A stretch of DNA of 64,000 nucleotides, from the NCBI GenBank assembly GCA_047601145.1, contig JASGJW010000003.1:248001-312000 (forward strand). The letters run 5' to 3'. The position numbers were made by a program, and so were the translations under genes. The notes beneath the pieces were generated by a model that saw only the letters and a program-made list of their open reading frames with translations, did no database searches and was not told where the DNA came from. This DNA is from UBA7672 sp047601145 (GTDB lineage Bacteria; Pseudomonadota; Alphaproteobacteria; Caulobacterales; Hyphomonadaceae). Shown here piece after piece: positions 19,477-28,321 of the stretch (positions within the stretch are counted from its first letter, which is position 1; each line of letters begins with the position of its first letter).

Positions 19477-20361
19477 CTACTTGGCGGCGAATTCCGGTGG
19501 GCGCAGGCCCTTGTAGAACACAACGCCAAGGGCGGCGACCGGAATCGTGGTCATGGCGCCGGCGAAGGAGACGACCGCGCTGGCAAGCAAACCCGGCATG
19601 AAGCGAGAGCCTTCCGGGATGGCGGCAAGGAACGAGATGGCGATCGTCTGGACGACGTTGTCGATCAGCATGACCGGCAGGACGGTGAGGATCATCGCAC
19701 CTATCATGCGCAGGACATTGCCGCGCGACCAGCTCCAGGTCTGGAACAGCACGACGCGGCGCTCACCGATCGTGGCAGCGTTGATCATGTAGAGCCGCGC
19801 TCCTAGGAAGATGATGATCGCCAGAACCAGCATGAGGAAAAGCGAGAGCGCTGTCGCACCGCCATCACCAAGCGCTTCGATGATCGCCTTGTTCATCGCT
19901 TCGGGATCGTTGAGCAGCACCTGCATGGCGGCTTCGGACGTGACGATCTTGCTGAAGACAGTGATCCACAGAACAAGCATGACGAGACCGCCGATGGGAA
20001 TGAAGAGGCAGGCCATGGCCAACCCTGCCCCGAGCAGCCGGATCTCGTCAGCGCCAGCGGCGAGGCCGGTGGGCGCTAGGAACTCGTCGCGCACGGCCTT
20101 GCGCAGGATGGCGGCGGTAAACATCAGGCCGGCGATAATGCTCGGCAGATAGACAAGGAAGTCGCCGAAGACGGCTTGCAGGGCGCTCTGGGGCGGCGGA
20201 TTGGGCGAGGCCGTGAGACCGGCCAGCAGCGGGCCGACCTGCGAGACGACGGCAACGATAGCGGCAGCGGGCATGAACAGCCGCCAGTTCTCAAGGAAGA
20301 ACGTCCACGCGGCGCGGATGCACGCGATGACGGGTACTTTGCCTGACGTCGATTCCGGCAT
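19477..20361 (-). CDS. Polytopic membrane protein, 294 aa
   Basis: Family not recognised with confidence. About six hydrophobic segments are visible, including FMPAAAIVAVVSQVGPLLAGL, FLVYLPSIIAGLMFTAAILR, LAMACLFIPIGGLVMLVLWITVF, ALSLFLMLVLAIIIFLGARLYM, MIGAMILTVLPVMLID and FAGAMTTIPVAALGVVFY. The N-terminal IRAAWTFFLENWRLF resembles the start of other small DUF-type inner-membrane proteins with an amphipathic lead helix. GGAGGG precedes the ATG at 20361. It lies 60 bp downstream of the frameshifted paralogue gene on the same strand and might be co-transcribed with it. Confidence 0.7.
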   Translation of the reverse strand: MPESTSGKVPVIACIRAAWTFFLENWRLFMPAAAIVAVVSQVGPLLAGLTASPNPPPQSALQAVFGDFLVYLPSIIAGLMFTAAILRKAVRDEFLAPTGLAAGADEIRLLGAGLAMACLFIPIGGLVMLVLWITVFSKIVTSEAAMQVLLNDPEAMNKAIIEALGDGGATALSLFLMLVLAIIIFLGARLYMINAATIGERRVVLFQTWSWSRGNVLRMIGAMILTVLPVMLIDNVVQTIAISFLAAIPEGSRFMPGLLASAVVSFAGAMTTIPVAALGVVFYKGLRPPEFAAK

Positions 20362-20421
20362 TCAGCCCTCCAGAGGGCCAAGGCCCTAGTTCAATTGGCC
20401 GGGCGCGGCAACTCCGCGGGA

Positions 20422-21556
20422 TCAGCGGCCAAGAGCGAATTCGAAGGTCAGAATGTGGGTTTCCGGCATGCGGCAGCTGGGCGGCTGGGGGCCTTCGATC
20501 TTCCATCGCCAGGAGGTCACGACATCGGCCACGGCCTCCGCAAAGCCGTCGTGGGGCGCTGTGGCGAGCAGTTGCGGGCTGGTGAATGTGCCGCCTGGCT
20601 CGAGATCGAGCGCGTAGATCACCTCGCCGCCGAAGTCTCGGAAGCGGGAGTTCGAACGGGAAGCCCGGGTCGCGGAAGTTGCGGGCCAGCGTGACACGGC
20701 AGCGCGGGAGGGCAGCATCGCCCGGAGCGGGATAGAGCAGTTCTGCGACTGACTTTTTGCCGGCGGTGATGGAGTTGCGGCGGTCGGTCGTGGACTTCTG
20801 CTTCGAACCGAGCGCGCTGTAGAGCGCATCGCCCCAGGCCGTCGCAGCGAAGTATTCGGCGGCAAGCCGGTCGCGGATCGGGCCCGCAGGCGTCTTCGCG
20901 ATCTCGTCGTAGATTTCCCCGGCGATGTCGTAGACAGCATTGTAGGCCTCGGCCGACTTGCCGCGCATGAAGGCGGAGACGGCATAGCCACGGCGAAGCT
21001 CGAAACGCGCAGGCGACGGGCCGACGCCGAGTTCATCGAGAAAGCGGATGGCGAGGCCGGAGGATTCACTCGCCATGACCCAGTCATTGGCGGCCCATGC
21101 GTCGGCGTAGAGCGAATGAGCAGCGCGGGCAGAGATGAGATCGCGGCCGGGAGCGGTGGCGCGCAGGCGCAGCGAACCGAGAAGGCGCGTTCGGGTTTGC
21201 GCCGACGGGTTGGCGGCAAGGCTGGCCCAGTCGAGCAGGACACGCGAGACTGCTGGCGAGGCGTCAGGATGAGCGAGCTGCGGCCCCTGCTCCACCAGGA
21301 AGCGGGCGTAGATGAGCGCGGTGGCGGGCTGGTCGGCCAGCATGGCGATCCAGCCGAACTCGCGCGCGATGGCTGCGGCGTCGGGCGACCCGCGGTCGAT
21401 GGTGGACCATGTCTCGTTCGCTGCGGCGACGGCGGCACGATAGTCGCCCGCCTCAACCGCGGCGTTGAAGGACTTGATGTCGGCAGAGGCAGACGCAGGC
21501 GTGGATGCGACCGCCAGAGCGATTGCCAGCGCGAGCTTCCTGATCCTGTGGTCCAT
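20422..21556 (-). pseudogene. Frameshifted secreted protein, paralogue of the gene at 21649-22773
   Basis: Reading starts at the ATG at 21556 with signal peptide MDHRIRKLALAIALAVASTPASA, followed by ADIKSFNAAVEAGDYRAA, closely like its neighbour (ADIKAFNAAVKAGDYKKA). The open frame stays protein-like until about RNFRDPGFPFEL, then turns into an arginine-rich antisense-like tail. The next frame takes over with FRDFGGEVIYALDLEPGG to ETHILTFEFALGR, ending at 20422. Dropping one base from the GGG at 20646-20648 (plus strand) restores a continuous protein of about 377 residues with a TonB_C-like ending. This is either a true frameshift or a sequencing error in a homopolymer. AGGACGG precedes the start. 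Confidence 0.75.
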
Positions 21557-21648
21557 GGCCGTCCTGACCAACTCTACAGATTGCGAATACTACCTCCGGC
21601 CCAGTCCAGCGCAAATCGAGTCTGCAGCGCTTTGTTCCTTCGACTGCA

Positions 21649-22773
21649 TCAGAAAATGACGGTGATCACCCTACCCGGCGAGGCCAGCAAACATGTCGAT
21701 TTGTCTTCAAAACTCCTCACGCGGCGAATGTTCGAAACCTGCGCCTTCAAGGCGTCGCCGTAGAGAGGCGAAGGAATGGACGCCAATGTTTCCCAGGACG
21801 TTGCGCGGCCGTACTCGTCGAAACTCATGCGGACAAGCACGACGCCAAAGCTTCGGTAAGAACCGACCTTGTGCGCAAACTTCATATCGAATCCGCTCAG
21901 CTTGCTTTCGCACTCGTCGGGGTTCTCGACCATTACCTGTCCCGCGAACAACGGCGTGGTTGCCTTTTTTAGCTCACGGTATCTTGGGGTCCTTGGTATG
22001 TTGGAGCCGATCTGCGCTTTGGATCCAAGTCCGATGGCGGCTATGTCGGTCCACGCTTCTGCCTGAAATTTGAGATTGATCAGCGTCTTTCGAAGTCGTT
22101 GATCCGTCGTCGCATCGATCGCGTCGATAACGTCGTCGTGGACGCTCGCCAGCTTATCGTAGTCGTTCGGGGCGGAGTTGACGAGAAAGTCCGCGGCCCC
22201 TGAGTAGAGCCGGGCTTCCAGAGTCTTTGCGAGGACAGAGGCGCCGCCCCGGGCCATCAGGTTCGCCGCCAGATCGGCGCTGGCTATTGCCTGCGCCCAG
22301 GCCGCCTCACTCCAGTCGCTCCGATAGAGCGCCTCGGCAGCAAGTAACGTAATATTATCGAGACCGGCCGTCCCGGCCCGATCGTTGAGAGCGGTTAGCA
22401 GTGCTGTACGCGAAGCACCGTTGGCATCAAGTTGGTGCTCGGCCATGCGGAGCAGTACAGCCGACGTCGCTGGCTGCTCATCGGGTTTAACGAGACTGCC
22501 GCCGCGATCCTTCAGGAACTGACCAAACTCCTTCGCCAGCGCGTAGTCTTTGGCAACGAGAGCGGCGAAACCGAATTCGCGCGCAACGACGGCGGTATCC
22601 GGGTCGGCCTTGTCCCAAGACGCCCAGGCGTCCTTCGCCTCGACAGCAGCCTTCTTGTAGTCGCCTGCCTTCACGGCAGCGTTGAAGGCCTTGATGTCTG
22701 CGAACGCAGTGGAAGTCAGGCCGGCAATGGCCAGCGACAAGATAAACCCACGGATAACACCGCGTTTTGGCAT
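21649..22773 (-). CDS. Secreted hypothetical protein with helical-repeat and TonB_C-like regions
   Basis: A 374-residue protein with a signal peptide (MPKRGVIRGFILSLAIAGLTSTAFA). The body is alanine-rich and helical (FNAAVKAGDYKKAAVEAKDAWASW, REFGFAALVAKDYALAKEFGQFL), resembling tetratricopeptide-like repeats, and the last 70 residues (SFGVVLVRMSFDEYGRATSWETLAS) look like a TonB C-terminal/energy-transducer-type beta domain. Two cysteines (PDECESKL, STCLLASPG) flank that domain. GGGGGAAC precedes the ATG. A frameshifted paralogue lies 92 bp downstream, so the pair arose by tandem duplication. Function unknown. Confidence 0.7.
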   Translation of the reverse strand: MPKRGVIRGFILSLAIAGLTSTAFADIKAFNAAVKAGDYKKAAVEAKDAWASWDKADPDTAVVAREFGFAALVAKDYALAKEFGQFLKDRGGSLVKPDEQPATSAVLLRMAEHQLDANGASRTALLTALNDRAGTAGLDNITLLAAEALYRSDWSEAAWAQAIASADLAANLMARGGASVLAKTLEARLYSGAADFLVNSAPNDYDKLASVHDDVIDAIDATTDQRLRKTLINLKFQAEAWTDIAAIGLGSKAQIGSNIPRTPRYRELKKATTPLFAGQVMVENPDECESKLSGFDMKFAHKVGSYRSFGVVLVRMSFDEYGRATSWETLASIPSPLYGDALKAQVSNIRRVRSFEDKSTCLLASPGRVITVIF

Positions 22774-22821
22774 GTCCGTTCCCCCTCGTATTCACGGGGG
22801 AAGTTAGCCTATACGGGGGCC

Positions 22822-24249
22822 ATGACAATCGAGCCCATTCACATCATCGGCGGCGGCATGGCGGGGTCGGAGGCGGCCTGGCAGGCCGCCAATCTCGGCG
22901 TGCCCGTGGTGCTGCACGAGATGCGGCCGGTGCGGAAAACCGATGCTCACCATACGGATGGGCTGGCTGAGCTGGTTTGCTCGAATTCGTTCCGGTCGGA
23001 TGACTGGGAGTACAATGCCGTAGGGTTGCTTCACGAAGAGATGAGGCGCGGCGGAGGCCTGATCATTTCGATGGGCGATCGCAACAAGGTGCCGGCCGGG
23101 TCGGCGCTGGCGGTAGATCGAGATGGGTTCTCGGCGGACGTGACGGCCGCGCTGAAGGCTCATCCGCTGGTGACGATCGAGCGCGGCGAGATCGATGGCT
23201 GGCCGCCGGAAGCATGGGCCAGCGTCATCGTCGCGACGGGGCCCCTGACGTCGGACAATCTCGCCAAAGCGATCCTGACCAAGACGGGCGAAGACTCGCT
23301 GGCATTCTTCGATGCGATCGCGCCGATCGTGCATCTTGAATCCATCGACATGAGCAAGGCGTGGAAGCAGTCGCGCTATGACAAGCCCGGGCCGGGCGGG
23401 GATGGCGCCGAGGCGTACATCAACTGCGCGATGGACAAGGCGCAGTACGAAGCCTTCATCGCCGCACTGCTGGAGGCGCCTAAGACGGAGTTCAAGGAGT
23501 GGGAAGGCACGCCCTATTTCGAGGGCTGCCTGCCAATCGAAGTGATGGCAGAACGCGGGCCGGAGACGCTGCGTTATGGGCCGATGAAGCCGGTGGGGCT
23601 GACCAACCCGCACAGTCCGTCGGTGAAGTCGCATGCCATCGTGCAGCTGCGACAAGACAACAAGCTCGGCACGCTGTGGAACATGGTGGGCTTCCAGACG
23701 AAGCTGAAATACGGCGCGCAGGAGCAGATCTTCCGGATGATCCCGGGGCTGGAAAACGCGCAGTTCGCGCGCCTCGGCGGCATCCACCGCAACACCTTCA
23801 TCAACTCGCCTGCCCTGCTCGATGGGCAGCTGCGGCTGAAAGCGGATCCCCGTGTTCGCTTCGCTGGCCAGGTGACGGGCGTCGAGGGTTACGTCGAGAG
23901 CGCGGCGATGGGGATGGTGGCCGGGCGCATGGCGGCGGCGGAGCGTCTTGGTCGTCGGGTGGAAGCACCGCCGGCGACGACGGCGCTGGGCGCACTGGTG
24001 AATCACATCACGGGCGGGCACGTGGCCGGGCAGATCGAGAATTCGAGCGCACGGTCGTTCCAGCCGATGAACGTGAACTATGGGCTGTTCCCAGACATCG
24101 AGACGGGCGAGCTCAAGGGACCCGACGGCAAGCGCCTGAAGGGCGCAGACCGGGGACGGGCCAAGAAACGTCTGATGTCTGTGCGAGCGCTGCAGGACAT
24201 TGATGTCTGGCTGAAGGGGCAGATGGCGCCCGTCACAGTGAACGGCTAG
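22822..24249 (+). CDS. trmFO: Methylenetetrahydrofolate--tRNA-(uracil-5)-methyltransferase TrmFO
   Basis: Makes ribothymidine at position 54 of tRNAs, using methylenetetrahydrofolate and FAD. The 475-residue protein starts MTIEPIHIIGGGMAGSEAAW, with the FAD-binding GGGMAGSE, and contains family stretches EMRPVRKTDAHHTDGLAELVCSNSF, CAMDKAQYEAF, GCLPIEVMAERG, TLRYGPMKPVGL, LGGIHRNTFI and QPMNVNYGLFP. Earlier starts run over the divergent signal-peptide gene. The ATG at 22822 follows GGGGGCC. Followed 24 bp later by the DUF1353 gene on the same strand. Confidence 0.95.
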   Translation: MTIEPIHIIGGGMAGSEAAWQAANLGVPVVLHEMRPVRKTDAHHTDGLAELVCSNSFRSDDWEYNAVGLLHEEMRRGGGLIISMGDRNKVPAGSALAVDRDGFSADVTAALKAHPLVTIERGEIDGWPPEAWASVIVATGPLTSDNLAKAILTKTGEDSLAFFDAIAPIVHLESIDMSKAWKQSRYDKPGPGGDGAEAYINCAMDKAQYEAFIAALLEAPKTEFKEWEGTPYFEGCLPIEVMAERGPETLRYGPMKPVGLTNPHSPSVKSHAIVQLRQDNKLGTLWNMVGFQTKLKYGAQEQIFRMIPGLENAQFARLGGIHRNTFINSPALLDGQLRLKADPRVRFAGQVTGVEGYVESAAMGMVAGRMAAAERLGRRVEAPPATTALGALVNHITGGHVAGQIENSSARSFQPMNVNYGLFPDIETGELKGPDGKRLKGADRGRAKKRLMSVRALQDIDVWLKGQMAPVTVNG

Positions 24250-24273
24250 ACTCGCCTCACTCGGAGGGGAGCC

Positions 24274-25131
24274 ATGGCGCGCAGACATCTCACACCCAAG
24301 CAGAAACTTGGGCAGGCGATCCCTGAATCATCGATCGCCATCCAGAAGCAGTTGAACGCGACACTGATGGGTGCGGCAGCTTCGCCCATGGTGGCGGCGG
24401 TGCTGGCGGGCGGCAGAGACGCCTCGCCGGCCCAGCCAGCCGCCGAAGCCTCGCTGGTCGAGGACATGGCCGTGGCGATGGGCGCAGAAATCCTGTTCAA
24501 CGAAAACCGCGTCGGCCCGATCACGGCTTTGTCCATCATCCTGATCCCGGACGAGAACAGGGAGAACCGGCGCGTCGCAGCGCTGGCGGCGACCTTCGGG
24601 TTCGTGGCGCAGCTGTCGAGCCGAAAGAAGATCGCCGTGGCGGTGCCGCAGGGATACGTGACGGACTTCGCGTCGATCCCCGGGTTCGTGCAGTGGCTGA
24701 TCTCACCGTTCGGGAAGCACTCCGAAGCGGCGGTGGTGCACGACTGGCTCTACACGCTCGGCGACAAGAAGAACAAGAAAGGGCGCAGGCTTGCTGACCT
24801 GACGTTCAAACGAGCGTTGAAGATCGTGGGCGTCGGATTCTTTCGCCGGAATATCATGTATCTTGCTGTGCGCGCAGGCGGCGCAAGCGGGTACGGACTG
24901 GAGAGTGATTACGACTTCCGCGATCTTGAGAAGCTGAAGCGCCGCGATCCGATGCCTGAAAGGAACTCCTTCACCTCGACGTGGAAGGAGATGGATATTC
25001 CCAAGCCGCTGAAGAAGCAGAAGGGCGGCGGTGCGGCCGCCCCGCCTCCGCCCGCGCAGGCTGCGCCTGTGACGCGCGCCGAAGCCAAGCAACACGCCCA
25101 GGAAACGATGGTCGCGACGAAGACGGAGTAG
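24274..25131 (+). CDS. DUF1353 domain protein
   Basis: A 285-residue protein. The C-terminal half carries the DUF1353 signature: VPQGYVTDFASIPGFVQWLISPFGKHSEAAVVHDWLY, also found in phage-derived and bacterial proteins of unknown function. The N-terminal about 100 residues (LTPKQKLGQAIPESSIAIQKQLNATLMG) are helical and not recognised. The last 60 residues are Lys/Pro/Ala rich and probably disordered (KKQKGGGAAAPPPPAQAAP). GGAGGGGAG lies before the ATG. The stop abuts the stop of the convergent membrane gene. Confidence 0.75.
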   Translation: MARRHLTPKQKLGQAIPESSIAIQKQLNATLMGAAASPMVAAVLAGGRDASPAQPAAEASLVEDMAVAMGAEILFNENRVGPITALSIILIPDENRENRRVAALAATFGFVAQLSSRKKIAVAVPQGYVTDFASIPGFVQWLISPFGKHSEAAVVHDWLYTLGDKKNKKGRRLADLTFKRALKIVGVGFFRRNIMYLAVRAGGASGYGLESDYDFRDLEKLKRRDPMPERNSFTSTWKEMDIPKPLKKQKGGGAAAPPPPAQAAPVTRAEAKQHAQETMVATKTE

Positions 25132-25893
25132 CTACGGTTTCTCGATCGTTTCGCCGCGCAGCGTTTTCTCGAATTGTTCGCGGCCGCCCATCTGCGCCAG
25201 CGCCGCTGTAACTCCCGCTTCAGGGCCAAAGGGAATCCCCGCTCGACCCGCATTGGTGACAATGCCACAGACGGCGCGGAAGAGGATCAGGGCGAGCACG
25301 CCGACCATCGGTTGGCCCAGCACGAAAAGCGCGCCGGCGCCAACGAACAGCGCGAAGTGCAGGACGACGATGCGGCCGTAGGGCGCGAACATCTCGGCCA
25401 TCGGGTTGGTGTCTTTCCACTCGCCCTTGATCAGGAACTCCCAGACGAAGACGATCACCTGAAAGGTCGCGATGGCGTAGATCATCCAGTCGACGTGCAG
25501 GCCGCTGTTGAGGCCGAAGTTGAAGATGCCGAACATGTCGAACATCGCCATGCTCGCGACGGCGTCAGGACCTTCGGCAAAGCTGGCAAAGCCAACCAGG
25601 AAGGTGCCGTGGACGAAGCAGAAAAGGCCGTAGTGGAAAGTGAAGAAGGCACAGAGCCCGAGGCCGGCGACAAGGCCCATCGGCCCGAAGCTGGCGCCTG
25701 AAATGAAAATTCGCGGCAACGTCATCACGCCAATGATGACGTTCTCCATCCAGTAGAGCATCACGAGCGGTACGGCGTTCCAGCCCCAGGCGATGACACC
25801 GTAGATCGGCAGGAGGTCGACCACGAGGCCGATCCACACGACGGGCTGGCCCAGCGCACGCGACCAGTAAGCTGGATCGAAAAGCCTGTTCAC
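25132..25893 (-). CDS. DUF6498-type membrane protein
   Basis: A 253-residue polytopic membrane protein with five or six hydrophobic segments: VVWIGLVVDLLPIYGVIAWG, LGLCAFFTFHYGLFCFVHGTFLVGF, YAIATFQVIVFVWEFL, VVLHFALFVGAGALFVLGQP, VGVLALILFRAVCGIV. The motif LVMLYWMENVIIGVMTLPRI is typical of DUF6498 proteins. The start codon is GTG at 25893. No function is known for the family. It lies 66 bp downstream of the squalene-synthase-like gene. Confidence 0.7.
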   Translation of the reverse strand: MNRLFDPAYWSRALGQPVVWIGLVVDLLPIYGVIAWGWNAVPLVMLYWMENVIIGVMTLPRIFISGASFGPMGLVAGLGLCAFFTFHYGLFCFVHGTFLVGFASFAEGPDAVASMAMFDMFGIFNFGLNSGLHVDWMIYAIATFQVIVFVWEFLIKGEWKDTNPMAEMFAPYGRIVVLHFALFVGAGALFVLGQPMVGVLALILFRAVCGIVTNAGRAGIPFGPEAGVTAALAQMGGREQFEKTLRGETIEKP

Positions 25894-25959
25894 GCCCGCC
25901 CCGTCGAATCTGCCCTGCCCACCAAACAGCTTCGGCGGGCAATTGACCAGAGGCCCGGG

Positions 25960-26661
25960 TTAGAGCCGGCGTGTAAGGGCGGCCCGGAACATGCGCCAGC
26001 GTTTCGAGAGCGCCGAGCGTTGCGTCTTGCCCGTGTTGGCAACGGCCAGATGAAGAATGGCGGGCCACAGCGGCGCTGGCGCCTTGCGCACGGCGGCGCG
26101 GGCAGCGTTCCATTTCGCTGCCGCGTCAGGTAGACCGGCGATGGAGGCAATGTGCGCCTCGCCTGCCCTGGCGAATGCATCGAGGTGCTCGGGCCCCGCC
26201 GCCTGATCGAGCGCGATACCGGCCAGGCGAGTGAGCGAGCCTTCGGTGGCGAGGTGGCGAGCTTCGTGGTCGCCGCCTGTCGTGTGGCCGCCATGCATGT
26301 GGTCGTCGATGATGTCGTCAAAGCGATCGATCAAGTCGCTCAAAGGCGCGATGAGATCGGGCCGGCCTTTCGTGACACGGGCGAGTTCCTCGGCGAGATC
26401 GTGGCGACGCAACGGGGCCTTCCCAGCGACCTGTTCGAGCGTTTCGCGCCACCACTGGAGGCGGATCTTGCCCAGCATGGGTTCCTTGGTGTGGAGGGTG
26501 CGCTGGAGTTCCTGATTTAGCAGATAGATGGCGACCAGACGCTCCCGGCCTGCCTGCGGGGCATATCTAGTGGCCAGCCAGCGGTCCTCGTCCGTCCGTT
26601 TCAGGCGGGCGTCGAACTCTTCCGAGCTTGCAAGATTTGCCGGAGTGGGCGTATCGCTCAT
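25960..26661 (-). CDS. Squalene/phytoene synthase-family protein (NDUFAF6-like)
   Basis: A 233-residue all-helical protein. RLVAIYLLNQELQRTLHTKEPMLGKIRLQWWRETLEQVAG is the first conserved block of the squalene/phytoene synthase superfamily. The second aspartate region is present only in reduced form (LIDRFDDIIDDHMHG). The protein is shorter than true prenyl-condensing enzymes (about 280-300 residues) and the motif spacing is closer to the alphaproteobacterial relatives of the complex I assembly factor NDUFAF6. A catalytic role in isoprenoid synthesis is therefore doubtful. It diverges from sodB. Confidence 0.75.
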   Translation of the reverse strand: MSDTPTPANLASSEEFDARLKRTDEDRWLATRYAPQAGRERLVAIYLLNQELQRTLHTKEPMLGKIRLQWWRETLEQVAGKAPLRRHDLAEELARVTKGRPDLIAPLSDLIDRFDDIIDDHMHGGHTTGGDHEARHLATEGSLTRLAGIALDQAAGPEHLDAFARAGEAHIASIAGLPDAAAKWNAARAAVRKAPAPLWPAILHLAVANTGKTQRSALSKRWRMFRAALTRRL

Positions 26662-26722
26662 TTCAAAATCAGACCAAGAGCCCTATTTTCAGGGACAGCA
26701 CAGATAAAAGAGAGGGTATTCC

Positions 26723-27325
26723 ATGGCTTTCACGCTTCCCGCGCTGCCTTATGCGCGCAACGCCCTGGCGCCGCATATCTCCGAAAACACCCTGAACTTC
26801 CATTATGGCAAGCACCATCAGGCCTATGTGGACAACCTGAACAAGCTGGTCGCCGGCACGCCGCTGGACAACGCACCGCTCGAGGAAGTCGTCAAGCAGA
26901 GCTGGGCCGATAAGAAGATGCCGATCTTCAACAACTCAGGTCAGGTCTGGAACCACACCTTCTACTGGCACTCCATGAAGCCAGGCGGCGGCGGCAAGCC
27001 GACTGGACTGGTCGCGGACCGGATCAACAAGGACTTCGGCTCGTACGACGAATTCAAGCGGCTCTTTGCTGAAGCCGGCGCCACGCAGTTCGGCTCAGGC
27101 TGGGCCTGGCTTGTCCTCAAGGACGGGAAGCTGGCCATCACCAAGACGCCGAACGCCGAGACGCCGCTCACCGAGAAAGGCGTTATCCCTCTGCTAACCA
27201 TGGACGTCTGGGAGCACGCTTACTACCTCGACACCCAGAACGCCCGGCCGAAATACATCGAAACCTTCGTCAGCGAGCTGGTGAACTGGGACTTTGCCAA
27301 CCAGAACCTGTCTGACGCGAAGTAA
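26723..27325 (+). CDS. sodB: Superoxide dismutase, Fe type
   Basis: Detoxifies superoxide in the cytoplasm. The 200-residue protein shows the metal ligands of the Fe/Mn family: the first His in TLNFHYGKHHQAY, the second in VWNHTFYWHSM, then Asp and His in DVWEHAYYLD. FGSGWAWLVL is the conserved core strand. The Gln in NSGQVWNHTFYW at the N-terminal position is diagnostic of iron-type enzymes. AGAGAGGG precedes the ATG. The stop codon is followed at once by a terminator hairpin, so it is monocistronic. Confidence 0.95.
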   Translation: MAFTLPALPYARNALAPHISENTLNFHYGKHHQAYVDNLNKLVAGTPLDNAPLEEVVKQSWADKKMPIFNNSGQVWNHTFYWHSMKPGGGGKPTGLVADRINKDFGSYDEFKRLFAEAGATQFGSGWAWLVLKDGKLAITKTPNAETPLTEKGVIPLLTMDVWEHAYYLDTQNARPKYIETFVSELVNWDFANQNLSDAK

Positions 27326-27350
27326 GCCAGACGCTCCGGTCTGGCGGTTT
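27326..27350 (+). terminator. Terminator of sodB
   Basis: GCCAGAC (27326-27332) and GTCTGGC (27339-27345) form a 7-bp stem with loop GCTCCG, starting directly after the sodB TAA, followed by GGTTTG. Confidence 0.65.
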
Positions 27351-27446
27351 GACTAGCGCCGGTTAGCGGTTTTTCGACGTTTCTGTGTCGTAGTGATCCT
27401 CGCGGACCCGGCAAAGCCGGGCCGATGGTGGGTGAGTGCGTTGCAG

Positions 27447-28244
27447 ATGATGAACGTCCCTCAGATGGACTCGGAGGCTGCTGCCCGGCGCAATCCGCCG
27501 GCTGACCGGAGCCTGCTGGAAGCCGCGATCGAGCGCGGCGGACTGCACCCGTTCTTCCACGCCAAGGTTTCGATGGCGACGCGCAAGATCGTCGGCGCGG
27601 AAGCGCTCGCGCGTATCGCGACGCCGCAGATGGGCTTCGTGTCGCCGGCCGTCTATGTCGAGTTGGCCGAGCGCAACCAGCGTATCGACGCGCTGACCTA
27701 TGCGATGGCGCGCGCTGTCGCCAAGCACGCTGTGACTTTCGGTGGCCTGCCTTGCTCCATCAACATCAGCCCGATGTCGCTGGAACGTACGGAATTCCCA
27801 GATCTGATGGCGAAGTCGGTCGAGGAAGCCGGGCTCAAGTGCGAACAGTTCACGCTTGAGGTGACCGAGAGCCGTGCGATCGAGTTCGGCGTCAACGCGT
27901 TCGGGACGATGTCGGCGCTGCGCCAGAGAGGCTTCGGGATTGCTGTCGATGATTTCGGCGCGGGCGTCACCAATATCGACCGCCTGCGGAATTTCCCCTT
28001 CACCGAAGTCAAGATCGACCCGGCCTTCACGCGGCTGGCGATGGAAGAGGCGTTCGCCAAGGCAGCGCTCGTCAGCTGCGTGCGGCTGGCAAAGGATCAC
28101 GGCCTCAAGGTCGTCGCCGAAGGCATCGAGACGCAGGAAATGTGGGACTTCATGACCTGGCTGAAGGTCGATGAAGCCCAGGGCTTCCTGCTGTCGAAAC
28201 CGATGCAGCCGGCCGATTTCCAGGAACTGCTGAAGCGGGGCTAA
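27447..28244 (+). CDS. EAL domain protein (cyclic-di-GMP phosphodiesterase)
   Basis: A stand-alone 265-residue EAL domain without GGDEF, PAS or membrane segments. Most catalytic landmarks are kept: GAEALARI (EAL signature with A for the usual L), INISPMSLE (Asn), TLEVTESRAIE (Glu), VDDFGAG (Asp-Asp), EVKIDPAF (Lys), VVAEGIET (Glu) and EAQGFLLSKP. So it is probably active in degrading c-di-GMP, possibly in motility/adhesion control. The start is uncertain: ATG at 27447 (MMNVPQMD) is used; a GTG at 27393 adds 18 residues. No clear regulatory domain is attached. Confidence 0.85.
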   Translation: MMNVPQMDSEAAARRNPPADRSLLEAAIERGGLHPFFHAKVSMATRKIVGAEALARIATPQMGFVSPAVYVELAERNQRIDALTYAMARAVAKHAVTFGGLPCSINISPMSLERTEFPDLMAKSVEEAGLKCEQFTLEVTESRAIEFGVNAFGTMSALRQRGFGIAVDDFGAGVTNIDRLRNFPFTEVKIDPAFTRLAMEEAFAKAALVSCVRLAKDHGLKVVAEGIETQEMWDFMTWLKVDEAQGFLLSKPMQPADFQELLKRG

Positions 28245-28321
28245 CGCCTCGCCTCACCTCACGGCGCCTTGCCTCCCTGACCGCTTGGGTTTTCTATCGG
28301 TCCTGTACCGAGGAAGCGCCC

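Noticed and set aside
22804..24288. Minus-strand ORF opposite trmFO
   Set aside because: Shadow of trmFO, whose FAD site and family blocks are intact on the plus strand.
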